A DNA stretch of 64,000 bases. Origin: Dasyornis broadbenti. Taxonomy: Eukaryota; Chordata; Aves; Passeriformes; Dasyornithidae. The position numbers and the translations under genes were made by a program. Positions 37,601 to 50,400 of the stretch are shown here, piece by piece; the first letter of the stretch is position 1; every line of letters starts with the position of its first letter. The stretch covers positions 248,180-312,179 of the forward strand of contig VZRN01001097.1 in the NCBI GenBank assembly GCA_013397935.1. The letters run 5' to 3'. Below the pieces are notes generated by a model. It had not been told where the DNA came from and did not search any database. It saw nothing but the letters and a program-made list of their open reading frames with translations.

Positions 37601-39830
37601 TGAATTCAGGTCGATTAATAGCATTTCACATGCCCAGGTAAGAACAGAGATTATAATTATACACAAGGAAATCATGCACAATAGAAAAAACAAAAACCCC
37701 AAACAGCTCAGAATATTAAATCTTTTCGGAACTTGATGCGAATAAGTTTTGTAAAAAACCTAACAATGGGAAATCTTAAAAGACACTAGAGAAAACTCTA
37801 ATTTGAATAATCAGGTGAGTTGAAAAAGTTGTAACAATTTGCTTAAACCTCCTTGCTCTCAGACCTGCCCACGTGTTTGCTGTGTGTGTGCCTGAGCGGC
37901 TCCGTGTACTGCGAGGAGATCGACATCGAAGCCGTGCCCCCCCTGCCCAAGGAAACCGCTTATCTTTATGCTCGGTTCAACAAGATCAAAAGGATTGCAG
38001 CCTCGGACTTTGCTGACATCAGTAAGTGACACCCCAATTTTCATTTCTGTTTTAGAACAGCAACTGTGAAAGGCAAAATGGAAACAATTTGGACCATGTA
38101 AACATCTTAATACAGGCAAACAATCAGGGAAAGAGCAGATTGCTAAAAATAAAATTCAGTTCTGCATCCCAGCCAGTCTTAAATGACCAGGCATTATTTT
38201 TCCTTCAAATGCTCCAGGGACAGCTCTCTCAGCTATCTCACTCTACAGCATGACAAATTCTATGAATATCTGAAATCATATTGTCTTCTAAGACAAAAAG
38301 ACGATCCAGAGTATTCCCCCCCCCCTTTTTTTTTTTTTTTCAATTTAAGGCCATGAGAAAATCCAAATGACAGTTTTATCCATATTTTGATAGTATTTGC
38401 ATTTGTAGATCACAATTTGGATGCTGCAGCTAACAATGTAACATTTACATATACATTTACATATACAGCCATTCACATTTCACATGGCATGTCATTATGA
38501 AGTCAATACTTAGATTTTCATTTCTTTTGTAAAGCTACCTTGAGAAGAATTGATTTTAGTGGAAATAGGATAGAAGAAATAGAAGATGGAGCCTTTTCAA
38601 AGCTTCTGCTGTTGGAAGAACTTTCTCTTGCTGAAAATCGACTTATAAAACTTCCTGTTCTACCTCCCAAACTAACAACATTTAATGCAAACCAAAACAG
38701 AATCAAGAGCAGAGGAATCAAAGCAAATGCTTTCAAGGTAAGGAAAAACTCAATAATTTAGGTAACCAAAGAAAACAAAACTAGGAACCAGACTATTCAG
38801 TCTGCCATAATATAATTTTTCTGTATTTTTTGTAATCTAAGAAGCGAACCATGATGAAGCAGCTTTCCAGCTTTTGCTTTGCTTTTAAGGCACTCTGGAA
38901 TATCAGTTATTTGTGCACTGACTCTCATGTCCTTCATGTAAAAAAGAAATTTCTATGAACTCTCACTTACTTCCTCTCTCTCACGTGAAAAGAAAAAATA
39001 CCCAAAAATTGATGGTTCAAGTACAGTTCTGAGGACCACAGAAACACTAATAAAGAATATATATAGTGCTTTATAGTGGTCTCAAGTCTTATAACCAACA
39101 TGCTGACACTGAAATTTCCCAAACGTAGAAGGTCTGTTCTATGAATCTCTTGATATGGCTGTGATCAGAAAAAATTACTGGTGTCATGTAACAGGCACGA
39201 GTTACTCTACCTCAAGTAACAGCAGCATTAGTCACCTCTCTTTCTCTTTAACAGAAGCTCACAAATCTGGCCTACCTCTACTTAGGACACAACGCACTGG
39301 AATCTGTTCCCCTGAACTTACCGGAGAGTCTGCGCATTCTTCACCTTCAGGTATTCCCAAAGAATTTCCTTAACATTCTCTTAGGAAAAGCCTCAGAAGT
39401 TACACACTTCAAACCAAGCTCACGCTCTTCTAAAACACTTCCCACTACAGTTTTCCAATGCTCTTCTGATTAAAGCCTCTAATCTGTAAGGCCACAACCA
39501 CCCAGAAGTTCAGAAGTTGCTAATTCCCATGCAAGGATTTATTATTGGTTTCTGTATGCCAGGGATAGGAAATGGCAAAAATAAGCTATAATCCTTTACC
39601 ACCAATGCATTGAACATATGCATGTGTGTATCTATTTATTAAAATGCTTTCTTTTGCAGTACAACAACATCACCACCATCACAGATGACACGTTCTGCAA
39701 GTCCAACAACACGCGCTACATCCGCACGCGGATGGATGAGATAAGGATGGAAGGCAATCCCATTGTCCTGGCAAAGCACGTTAATGCCTTCAACTGCCTG
39801 AGGATGCTGCCCGTGGGAACTTACTACTAG
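31511..39830 (+). CDS. OGN: Osteoglycin / mimecan
   Basis: Complete 293-aa class III small leucine-rich-repeat protein, secreted to bone, cornea and vessel matrix and involved in collagen fibril assembly. Coding exons are 31511-31678, 35741-35825, 37863-38021, 38535-38737, 39255-39350 and 39660-39830; every junction keeps phase. The start ATG at 31511 opens a signal peptide, METLQATFFLFVFVPLVNSA. A tyrosine and acidic segment, LQFYEYDSD, is a sulfation candidate, and TNVSLD holds an N-glycosylation sequon. Cys89, 92, 94 and 101 fit the class III pattern C-x2-C-x-C-x6-C. The LRRs follow, and the C-terminal cap has Cys250 and Cys283, ending LPVGTYY. Human OGN has 298 aa, so the protein is full length. 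An in-frame ATG five codons upstream (31496) would only add MFWVR before the signal peptide and is unlikely to be used. The gene is nested antisense in a CENPP intron. Confidence 0.97.
31679..35740 (+). other. OGN: OGN intron 31679-35740
   Basis: A 4-kb intron, largely featureless. It contains an AAC-type microsatellite at 35292-35322 and a GC-richer patch near 34020-34450 that I cannot assign. No exon was recognised on either strand. Confidence 0.7.
35292..35322. repeat. (AAC)n microsatellite, imperfect
   Basis: A run of AAC units with two A-rich interruptions, inside the first coding intron of OGN. Confidence 0.85.
35741..35825 (+). CDS. OGN: OGN second coding exon
   Basis: 85 bp between CTCTCACAAAG and GTAAGT. 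It encodes DGTNVSLDTSLRLQRDDSQL and then DVPPTKDT, and ends one base into Asn85. Confidence 0.93.
37226..37340 (+). mobile_element. CR1 LINE 3'-end fragment
   Basis: Close to the CR1 3' terminus: AGCAACCTGGTCTAGTGGAA, then GGTGTCCCTG, GGGGGTTGGAACGAGA, CTTTTCCAACGCAAACCATT and CTGTGGTTCTGT. + orientation, in the OGN intron between 35826 and 37862, and truncated at its 5' side. Confidence 0.88.
37863..38021 (+). CDS. OGN: OGN third coding exon
   Basis: 159 bp after CCTTGCTCTCAG and before GTAAGT. It encodes the class III cysteine cluster LPTCLLCVCLSGSVYC and then YLYARFNKIKRIAASDFADI. It is GC-richer than the surrounding introns. Confidence 0.95.
38316..38340. repeat. C10-T15 homopolymer junction
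   Basis: Ten C followed directly by fifteen T in an OGN intron. Prone to length error in sequencing and to slippage. Confidence 0.9.
38535..38737 (+). CDS. OGN: OGN fourth coding exon
   Basis: 203 bp between TTTTGTAAAG and GTAAGG. It encodes LRR units from LRRIDFSGNRIEEIEDGAF through LSLAENRLIKLPVLPPKLT to KSRGIKANAFK. Phase is kept on both sides. Confidence 0.95.
39255..39350 (+). CDS. OGN: OGN fifth coding exon
   Basis: 96 bp, phase 0 on both ends, between CTCTTTAACAG and GTATTC. It encodes KLTNLAYLYLGHNALESVP and then LNLPESLRILHLQ, a pair of LRRs. Confidence 0.94.
39660..39830 (+). CDS. OGN: OGN terminal coding exon
   Basis: 171 bp after CTTTCTTTTGCAG, encoding residues 238-293 and a TAG stop. 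It starts YNNITTITDDTFC, has the two C-terminal cap cysteines and ends MLPVGTYY. Residues 240-242 (NIT) form a sequon. Confidence 0.96.
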   Translation, partial: YNNITTITDDTFCKSNNTRYIRTRMDEIRMEGNPIVLAKHVNAFNCLRMLPVGTYY

Positions 39831-42175
39831 CACTGCTCATGTAATTCCACATCCCAAAACCCAGGCATGGTAACAAGAGATCATTTCTTCCTCTGTTTAC
39901 AAGTTCATATCCTCCCCCTTACTAATGCTCTTTGCCCTGCATACCCAGGACCTTCTGCTATGTTGAAACGTGGGTTTCCTCTGAAATAACCATTTCAAAC
40001 CAGTCACTTCAGTAGTTAAAGTGTCCTTCATGCTTTCAGAATCTTTTCTGTTCACAAAAGTGTAAAAATAGACATATATGCATACACATCTTCTCAGCTT
40101 GTATTTCACCACATACTTTTTAGGTAAAATCACAGAAAACTGCTTGTTCTCATTCTTTACCAGCACTGAGAACAATCACTGCATTTTACTTTCAGATAAA
40201 CGCAAAATATTCTTTGAGCAAGCCAAAGAGGAAAAATGTTTCTTAATTCCAATCCCACTCTTTTAATCTGAAATGAAATCTTTTCAGTTGGCCTTCAAAG
40301 GTATATTGGAAGAAGATGCATATGAGAGAAAGTTTTGTTTTGAAACAGAACTTCTCAAAGCTTAAATTCATTAATGCTTCCTTAAAAACTTGATTTGTGG
40401 AAAATGAGAGTAACTCCTACTTAGGTTTAGTACACCAAGCAACATAGCAACTAGAACTTTTCAAACATGTTTTAAATCTCCTTCTATTATTTTGCTTTGA
40501 AAACAACATGTGTTTTATTTTTACACAAGGTATTTTAAAGTGAAATATATACATTTTGCTGAGCTGCTCTCACAAGAGCTGTTTTTGCAACACCAGTTTC
40601 CCATTTAAAACAATGGTCTATGTACAGTGGAGTAGACTCAGACCTCTCAGTTATTAACTAATGATGTAGACCGAACCATGGTTCCACAGCTTCTCTAGAC
40701 AGGAAATGTGACAACACAACCAACAGCAAAGCTGAATTCATGTGTTTACCTGTAAATAAGTGTGATTTCATCCAGATGTCAGGGCAAAGAAGCAATTACC
40801 CTTGCACAACAACACTTCTGATCATCAGGGAAAAAACAAAACAGGTTTTTAAATTAAAAAGAAAAGTTGAGTCGATCATTAATCTGAAATCAGGGTTAAT
40901 GCCAAGCATAATGTCACTCAACTACTTGAAACTATGCAGGCCTTGACCGTCAGTTTATCTAAAGCTGGACATAATTGATAAAGGGCACAATGTTTTTAAT
41001 TCCACAACTATACATTTCTGACATCCAGTTTCTCCCCTCAAATACCTATCACAGGTGTAAACCCTCCAGACAAATGAATGCCAAAGGTGTGCTAGTAACT
41101 ATTACCACATCAGCTTTGTACTAATTCTGAAGCTAGTATAGATTCCTAATTTGTAGAAATAGTTAAGCGTCAAATGCATGATGATGTATCACTTCATCTA
41201 GAATATTGATTTTACAAGATATTTTGTATTAGTTTTATTTATCTTATTTAGCTAAGCCTTGATTTGTTAGTGCTTGTGCCATGGGGAATTGATGCCCACT
41301 TAATTCTGAACACATATTTTTGCCCTGAACCCATTATCAAAAAAAAAAAAACCATAGCAATCCCCAATATTTTCCATTTTAAGTTATTTGGTGTAACAAG
41401 AAGGAAATTCCATTATCTTAATTGAGAACAAAACCAAGTCCGGCAGCAGTACTTGGTTTTCATTTTTCCACATAAATCATAAAACTTTGATGTTCCCAGG
41501 TTTTTAGCAAAACATAAAAAACAACTTCACAGCATGTAAAAATACATTCCAATGTCAAGCCAAATCTCTATCAGGAAAGAACTAAAACTATCAATTCTCT
41601 CATGCCTCTTATGATAAATGCCTAAGATGGAAAAAACACAGCTCTAAGTATAAGACTGTTACATAAGCAGCAGCCTCTGATCTTATTCTCATCACAAACC
41701 ATTACTACTAAAGCAAACTCTTTCCAGTCACAACATGATCAGTAAATATCACCAAAAATGTGTATAACAACTATATGCACATTTTTGTAATATATACACA
41801 CATGTTAACATTCTAAGACCTACCCACTACCATACTATTAACTTTACATTAAATGTTGTATATATTTTTGAAACACACTAACTATCATCAGTAACGCTAA
41901 TTAATGCTCTTAATACTTTGTGAGCAAACCAAAGTAGACCAGTGGTACCTTCTGAACGCCTGATGCAGGCACCAAGTTATCTGATGTGTTTTACTTTACT
42001 TTCCCCATTCATAGCAAGTTAATCAAAACATGAAGTGAGAAGGACTTCAGCAGGAAGGATTTCCACCTCCTATTTGTGTGACAAGTACTAATATCAAGCT
42101 GAATGTAAACCATTCTATTTTTTTCCTATCACTCATTTCTGTTCTGTATTTCCAATAAAACTTGAATTTTTGTTC
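39831..42175 (+). other. OGN: OGN 3' UTR (probable extent)
   Basis: About 2.3 kb of AT-rich sequence after the stop. A clear AATAAA at 42154-42159 is followed by T- and GT-rich sequence. A UTR of this size is usual for OGN in other vertebrates. Earlier cleavage cannot be excluded. Confidence 0.4.
42154..42159 (+). terminator. OGN: Candidate OGN poly(A) signal
   Basis: AATAAA preceded by CTGTATTTCC and followed by TTTTTGTTCTGGTTT, a plausible downstream U/GU-rich element. Confidence 0.4.
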
Positions 42176-42179
42176 TGGT

Positions 42180-44376
42180 TTATCAGTATCAGCTTCAACA
42201 ATCTGTTCTTCCAGCATTGCCAACATGTTTCAGTTGTTCAACCTCACAGCAGACTAAGATAAGAAGATTATTTGCAGATGTAAATCCATTTTACAGACAT
42301 TTATTGTGACAATAGCAAGACCTGTATACATTCTATTGGGGGAACATTTCATTTGCTCCTTCAAAATCTATTTAAAGCACTACCTTGAATTGTCATCAGT
42401 CTCAAAACATTCAGTATTACTTGAAGGAATCATTCACTTCTACATTATCTCTCTCTTCTCAAATACCAAATGAGGAAAGAAAAAAATAACCTACCTTTGG
42501 TGTTTTTACACTACATTCTAAGGAAAGTATCAGAAACACCATCTATTTCTACTCAGAAACCTTGGCAATTTTCTTTTAAATAACAGATTAATAGAAAAAC
42601 TATAAACCACCCCAAACAGTCTTCTCTCCAAAACAGTGTAGGGTTACCTGCCTATATACTTGCAGGCTAGAGAGCAGGTAGGGGGGAAAAAATAAATACA
42701 AATGTGACAGACTTATTTTGAATATTGTGTGAGTGTGAATATTAACAGGATAGACTATTGAGTTGTTTTTATGCATATATTAACAACATTCATCTAACTG
42801 TTTTCACACAATTTGCTAAAAAGATTAAATGACAAATACACATTCTCCTTGGCAATCTAGTTATTTGAATTGTCAGATTTGATCTTTGAACCCTTTTATT
42901 ATTCTCTTACCTGAGGATATCTTGTTTCTAAATGAAATCATTAGTAATGCTAGCTGAAATTAGAAGGCCTCAAATACTCTCCATAAGCACACAGTCTATC
43001 ACATTTGGTAAATATTCTCCCAAATTGGTTTGCCTTTCAACTTTATCCTTGTCTTTGTCCATAGAAATAAAAATACCTTTAGAAAGAACACCTGCAATAT
43101 TGACAAACCTGTAACATGTCTTCAGTGAATTATTTTCACACATCTTTTAGCAATTAGTAATTTCATTGTTTATACTCAACATGTGAACAAATACTTTTAA
43201 AAACTGCTTATATAACAACAATTTTAAAATTGTCTCCAAACCTCCTTTCTATGTTTTTTCTTCTTTTATATTTTAAGATGACAAATATTTACAACAGTTC
43301 ACCAGATCACTGTCCCAGAAACCACAGTGACTGCTGATCTAAGGAACAGAAAGCATCAAGTGAAGCTGGAAAAAAAAATACAATCACAGAGCCCTAAAGC
43401 CCTTGGTGCTCTACCTTTTCTATGGAGGGATTAAAGAAAAGCCCTTATACAAAAGCCAGCAGAATTTACAACGCCAGTTCATTGCTCAGCTGAGGACTAG
43501 ATTTTTTTTTTTAACGTTATCAGAAAACAATACTTTTTTTCTGTATTCTGGTTGATTGGATAATAGAAAAAGATTAATCTGGAACAGAACTCAAAGGTCT
43601 AAAAGATTAAAAAAATAGGAAACAATTTCCTATTTATTTCAATTCCCACTTGATACTACAGCTAAAAAGTAAAGATGGTGTCGGGTTTAATGACAGTAAA
43701 TTCTTGAGGTAAATAAAACTCAGCTAAGAAACCACAAACAATTAAGCAGCTAAACATCCTCCTCTAACATCAAGCATCGTGTAAGATGTTTGGTGTCTGT
43801 AAGACTGTAGTATTTTTACTCCAAGGATTAGCTGTTATCTTAAAACCAGCACAAAGCCAAAACAAACAAGCCAAATACCGATAATTTGAAACTAAGTTCA
43901 AATACTATGTGCAAGTTAGGAGGGAGGAACAGTGTATTTCCCATAGCAGTAAAACACTCCAGAACTGAAAGTGCTGTTGCCCAACCACATGCTGACACAT
44001 CTTCAAGAGAAACAGATCTAATCCTTCAAAACCAACATTTATGTGCCAAAGACTACAAGTGTTATTTTCTTTTAATTTCTTCTTTTTCCCATTCCTTTAA
44101 AATCAAAATAAAATATAATACCAGTGCAAACTGTCTTACTCCCTTGCAGAAAGGCAGTCTTATTTTCCTCCACCCATGAGGAACACAGCAATGGCTGCTC
44201 AATTGCCCCTTGAACACAGCACAAATTTTTAGCTAATATTCTCTTCACCACCACATACAAAATTAAGATCCCATATTCTGCTAAAGACAACCTGTTTCAC
44301 CTCCAATGCTCTGTCTTAAAGAGCTACTAGAAGCAATAAATGTTGTACTAATAAATAAAAGCTCGATAGACACTAC
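42180..44376. other. Gap between OGN 3' end and CENPP exon 6
   Basis: AT-rich CENPP intron sequence in which I see no gene, repeat or conserved motif. The short open frames here have no flanking splice sites and no family resemblance. Confidence 0.6.
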
Positions 44377-44473
44377 CTTGAAATGCAGGAAGGTGTGTCT
44401 ACGATGTTCATGCCACTCAGCATAAGTTGAAAGGCTTCTGAAAAATGTTAGAAGATCTCCATGTTCTTCAGTG
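44377..44473 (-). CDS. CENPP: CENPP exon 6 (fifth coding exon)
   Basis: 97 bp, acceptor TTTTCTAG and donor GTAGTG on the - strand. It encodes TEEHGDLLTFFRSLSTYAEW and then HEHRRHTFLHFK, matching the FMFFRSL...EWFEYRKRTF segment of human CENP-P. It ends in phase 0. Confidence 0.93.
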
Positions 44474-47400
44474 CTAGAAAACAAATATATATTGTTTAAG
44501 CCAGTCTTAAACAGATATATCAATTCTATAGCCTAAAATTCACACTTTTCTCTTAATTTGAATAGTATTGTTTGAATATGAAGCCAGAAATCACCCAAAA
44601 TAATAATGACAAAGCTGAAAAAAAAGGCCGTAGTGTAATTATTGAAAAAGAACTTGAATAGCACATTTCTAAACCAGTGTTTATAGTGTTAGTCTTGTAT
44701 ATAAAATGTGGGAAGAAAGTCACCTGCAAAATCTTAGTTTGATTTTATTTTTGTTCAACTCATTTTCTAAATAAACTCTAAGATGTTGCAAAGTAAAACT
44801 TGAACCCACAAAATTGGTAAGATTTCCCAAACTGCATCACTAACCTTCAAATATTCCCAAAATCTTTGTTCTATCCAACTAACTCTTTACATGACATGTT
44901 ATCAGCCTCTGCCCACATGACATTCAGCTTTTCAAGATTGACCTTGCAGCTTCAATAGGCAAAGAGGCCTGATCACCCACAGCATCTAAAGCAAAACTTT
45001 TGTTAAATGGTTAAATCTTGATTTGCTCTTGTCTCCAGAGCAGAGGTACTCCAGCCCTCTGAACATCTTCCTCACACTCCTCTGGACCTGCTCCAACAGG
45101 TCCATATCCTTCTATTGTTGGGGGGAGAGTAGGAGGGAAAGATAGATAGAAACATTTATTTTTCAAGTTTCTAGTCATGTAAGGATCAGGATGGAGAAAG
45201 AAAGAGACAATATAAGGTGACAAAGTGTCAGGCAGCCAACCATCCATCCAGTGTTGTTGGGGGAAGGAGGAAAAAAGTTCATAAAGGGTATGCAGTTTCT
45301 ACTAAACAAATGCAGCAAGAATGCAAAGCATGCAAAAATCCACAAAAACTACATGTCAGGATACATGAAACAACATGATTATTTAATTGTAAGGGTGAAA
45401 GGCTTTATATCATTGTTGATATAAAGCCACAGTCAAAGGAAGCAGACTGTTAGCCATCATCAAAGCACACCTGGCAAGCACTGCTTTGAAAGTACAAATA
45501 TTTATTTTGGTCACTAACACAGCATTCTACAAGTTTACAAAACCTGACTGAAGAAGATACCTGACTGATATTTGGGAATATTTCAGGAAGTTAAAGTATT
45601 TAAACTGTAATGTAAATTTGACTTTTAACATCCTTTCTGCTTGAGATTAGCTATTCTTTTTGGATTTTCAGACCAGCTGAGAGCAAAGATTTGAGGCATT
45701 TACAGAATGGCTACAACAGTGTATTGGCAAGTCACTTCAGCCTTTCCAGGGAGAACTGTGCCTCCAATCCAGCTCTATTTAATATACAGGAACAGCAAAC
45801 CTCAACATGTTACGCAAACAAACTGGAAAAAATACCTTAAGGTCATTCAGATATTGAAAATATAAAAGAAAAGCCAAACAAATTTTATCCTAGCCTGGAA
45901 AGAACAGCATCATTAAAGGAAGTTACCACAGTAGTCACAGCTGCCAACAAAATCAGGCCAAGATGAAAAAAATGCTGGCAGCACTGGGAAAACTGAGTCC
46001 CTGGAAGGACACAGAGACAGTGATTTACAATAGCTCATTAGCTCTGCTCTGGGAAGCTGTTTTTAACCACAACTCAGAATTGGACGTGTCAGAATCTACA
46101 CATTCTATAGAAACGTTGGAGACTCGGTAACAACTGCCCACATCTCCATGGCTGTGAACAGATTCCACACAAACTGCACTGCGCTTTTTCAACCTCCACA
46201 CCTGGTACAGGGCAACACAAAGCTTTGTTACTAAACTACATACTTGAAATTCTTTTGGAAAAACTTGGCAATTTTTATAAATATCCAAATCTATGCTATT
46301 GAAAATACTATCACAATCACTATAAACTTGTTTTAGCATTGTCTTTAGTTTATTTCTTTTTCTGCCTCTCAAAGTCATTTTTAGGTGACACAGCAGATGA
46401 AAATTTTCATGTTTAGATCATCAATAGAAAGTTTTGGCTAGAATCTCAAAGAACCAATTTCAAATGTAGAAGTTAGTCAATCAATATATCTGAGTATGTA
46501 TTTTGTACTGTCATTGGCTAAATTCAAGATAGAAAACTGAATTCAGTGTTTAGAAAGGGAGAAATCTGTGCTGGCAGGAACAGCTGTGTGTAAATCCACA
46601 CCTTTTTGTACTGGCAAAGGAGTAAGAGACTGCAGAAGAGCATCAGTTCATGCACTGTCTCACAGCATTTAACCTACCCATCAGCAGGAATTCCTAATTA
46701 GCCTAAACGAGCCCTAATTCCTCCTGCTGAAGTCAACTACAAAAAAAGCTAAAACACCAAGAAAACATGGCATAAAATAAAAAGGTAGTAAGAGAATGGA
46801 TAAGATTCAAGACTTTTTATTTTGAAAGAATTTAGCGTTATGAAAATCCACTTGAAGCAGAAAACACTCGTCTCTAATGCCAACATCCATGTTACAGACA
46901 AGTCATCCAAAACCAGCTAAAAAGATATTCAGGCAGAGAGTAACTTATCAGGTTAAAATAATGAGCTCTTTATCCAAACACCCTCCCTCTTTCTCAAAAT
47001 ATCAACAAAACACCGAAGTTCATACAAGAAATTCAACTACAAGTACCTAAGCCTCCTTTAATATGTTCCTTTAGCTATTTTAAGGGAGGAAATCTATTTT
47101 AAGTCACTGCAGAGTGCAAGACTTCCTACATTAGCATAGAAAACCAAAGCACGACTCAAAGGTGGGGTAGAATTCTTGCTTCTCTTCACTTCCAAGATAC
47201 CTTGTCCATGCATCATTCAATAGAATGCATATTTCCCAAATCCTGCACTCAGACTTACAGATTCTAAGCAGTTAGTAAAAAGTAAGAGCAATTTTCATAC
47301 TGCTTAAGTCTCCTGTTTGCCTAAGTAATCCATGCAAAGGTTAACTCACCCAACAATTAAGGGAGTGTCAAGTCAAAAAAAAGGGAAAAAGGACTGTTTT

Positions 47401-50400
47401 CTTAGATATATTGTGCTTCTCAACACTAGGGGTGCAGAGCACACAAGTAAAATTAAAAAAGAAGACAACTAAATAGTGTGATTCCATTTGTATCCATCTC
47501 TTATTGTCACAAAATATTTAAGAAATTGTGTTAAAATAGACCCATTTTAAAAAGATGTATATTTTTTATATATAGAGATGCACCACTTCTATATTGCAGC
47601 AGTACCTGCAGACTGTTGAATTTTGCCTCTTTTAAAAAGATATTGCTCAAGTGTTCCAGTATTCCCCTGTTTTCTTCCAAGGCAGGAACTGAATGCCAAA
47701 TTTTTAACTCTGCTGCTCTTAAAGACCATTTTCTGACATGCATTATGAAAAAATATGAAGCCAAAAAAAATTAGAAAACTGAGGAGGAAAAGAAATCCAG
47801 CCAGGAGCAGATTTGAGAAACAGAACAGAACTAGATAATGGATTTGGCAAGACTAGGCCAAGGAAGCAAAAGAAGAAGTAGCAGGGTGGCTGAAAATGAA
47901 CAAAACAGTGGGAGAACAGATTTGGCTGGTCAAGAATGGAGTGGAAAAGAGGGAAGAGGTAGGAATCAAGATTTTAGGAGAAGACTGAAGAAAAAAAGGC
48001 CCGGTTGGGAAAAGTCTGAAACTGAATATGAGGGAATTATAACATGGAGAAAGAAATGAGAATTAACCACCAGCAAGGGGATTGAGAAAGCAAGTCCTAA
48101 AGGGAGCTCACAGAACCAGGCAATGGTGGGGTGCTCTCAAGAAGGTCATTGTCAGCATCAGCCTCACTCCAGCCATGTATTCACTGCCTTGCAGCCAGGA
48201 CAAGTCACACAGGAAAAATGAAATCTGAAGGTGCTGTGGAGGAACAGAGTTGGGCTGTTCCCCATCCCCAAAAGTATTTTTTCAGCTAAATGACCCCATT
48301 GATCCTATTGGCCACGTGGCTGCAAGGGTGTCTCCAGACACAAGAGATGGCACATGCAAAGGGAGGCTCAGGAGAAAGCACTGCTTGCTTTATTGACATC
48401 TCCTACCATTCATGAAAACGTGTGTTTATTTATGAATACTGGCACGAGGTGAAAAAGGAGAAGAGACAGGGACAAGACAGCAGTGCTCCAGCCAGGATGA
48501 AATAAAGTCTGCCACTACTTCAACACATTCCTTTCCAGTGTGACTATTAAGTTACAATACATTTCTGCTGTCATAAAATTCTCATGACTAAAACAGGGCA
48601 ATTTCCTCTTCTAAATCCCACTACTTGAGAGCAGTCAGTTACTCTTCCCAGTTATACCACTAGCTTTTGTAGATTTATATGGAAATCTCAAAGCCTTTAA
48701 GTAAAAAATTCAGTTTTCAGTACAGACTCCTCACTCATCTGTTGGCTCTCCCTCCCCATGAGCAAAAAATAATAGAAAACAAAAGAAACCACTTAAAAAA
48801 CAGGATTAAGATTAAATCAACTACCCAGTAACACGAGAATTGTTCTCAGAACAGCCTGCTAGCAGAATTCAGTGGAATACTGCAGACAAATAATTTGATC
48901 ATTTACTCTTCACGTTAACACAAGAAGTTGGCATACTCCATAAAATAATAAAAAATAGCATTCATTCATACATTTTAGTTTTAGCATATAAAGTTTCTTA
49001 AGATATTGCACCAATACACTATTCTAAGTTTTTAAATTATATTGTTTTTAAGGTATCAGTGAAATAAATCCTGATTCCAAGAAGAGAAATGGAATTGAGA
49101 GCTGAGAATCAGAAACAGGCAAATAGTGGAGAGAAGTTCTGGATGTGTACTTTGGGCATTACCCACACTGCACTTCTGCAACTCACATACACATCTGAGG
49201 CACAATTAATACTCATTAAAATGCAGTAGCTGAGATGACCACGTTACCTTTCTCTTCAAACAGCTAAAACACATAACCCAAAACCTGGCTCTGCTTAACA
49301 TGAATTTTTAACAGTCCTTCCAGATCTTAAAAATTATGTGTGTTTCATCTTCTCTCCAGGATACAGATAAGGGATTGGAAGTGTCTAGGTTGGGCTAAGG
49401 ATACATCACATACAGACACTGACTGCCAGCAATTTCCATGAAAGCTCAGTACTATATTTAGTGTCCCATACCCCACACAGTAACTTTCCTTGAGCAAAAA
49501 AATTCCACCTTACCTTGACACAAACTTGCTCACGTCTGAATCTTCTCTGGATTCCATTATAATGTTGAGATCACTAACAACAGCAGACACTTTCTCATTG
49601 TTCTGGATTGGAGAAGTAATAACAAAATATTTCAGAAATTTCTCTAGCAAAGATAAAAATGTGTTTATTTGCACATAAAGTAGAAAGGAGTATATATAAA
49701 TGCTGGTAAGTACTATAATCCTTAAAATAGCACCTTAAAACTACAGCTTCTGTGTGTGTGAAGAGTTTCTTTCATTTCAACAGTAGCGTGATATCCACAC
49801 AACAAGGTTTTTGGGACAATACCTCAGTTTGTCAGCATAGAGAATAAACATGTAAAAAGAAAGGTTCATTACTTCCTTTCACATCAGTTCCATTTCTTTA
49901 AGATTCTTCCCATTTTCCAACACAACCTTCAGCTGCCACATATACCAGAAAATTCAAATGTAAGGTTTTATCTGCTAGTTTTCCTTTTTAAAAAAATTTT
50001 AAAGTCTATAATTTTGTCTCCAAATCATGTCCCTTCTTACAGTAACTGTTATGCAGCAATACGTGAATGATAATAAAAATAAAATCATTCTAAATTAACT
50101 AATAAACTGTTAAAGACTGAGAAAAGGTCGGAGAGTAGAAATGAAGGCACAAAAGAAGTTAATTCTCCTTTCTGTGCGTTCTTGAACATACCAGACTAAT
50201 GCATTAGATAATAACAGTAAATGAAAAAAACTTAAAATCACGGTTTGAAGACCATAGCAAATGCCTCACTTTAAACTTTTTTTTTTGTACCAAGTCACTC
50301 CAAGCAAATGGGAATGGCAAGAGAGGAAAGCAGGCAAGCAGGAGTTAAGTGCACACAGATCTCAGCAGTCCCTGTGCTGGTTGGACAGCAGCACTGCTAA

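Noticed and set aside
38540..38761. A small single-exon leucine-rich-repeat protein
   Set aside because: It is the fourth coding exon of OGN read through both splice sites.
47838..48059. Basic 73-codon frame on the + strand
   Set aside because: Produced by a purine-rich stretch; the peptide is only Lys, Arg, Glu and Gly rich, with no splice signals or family match.
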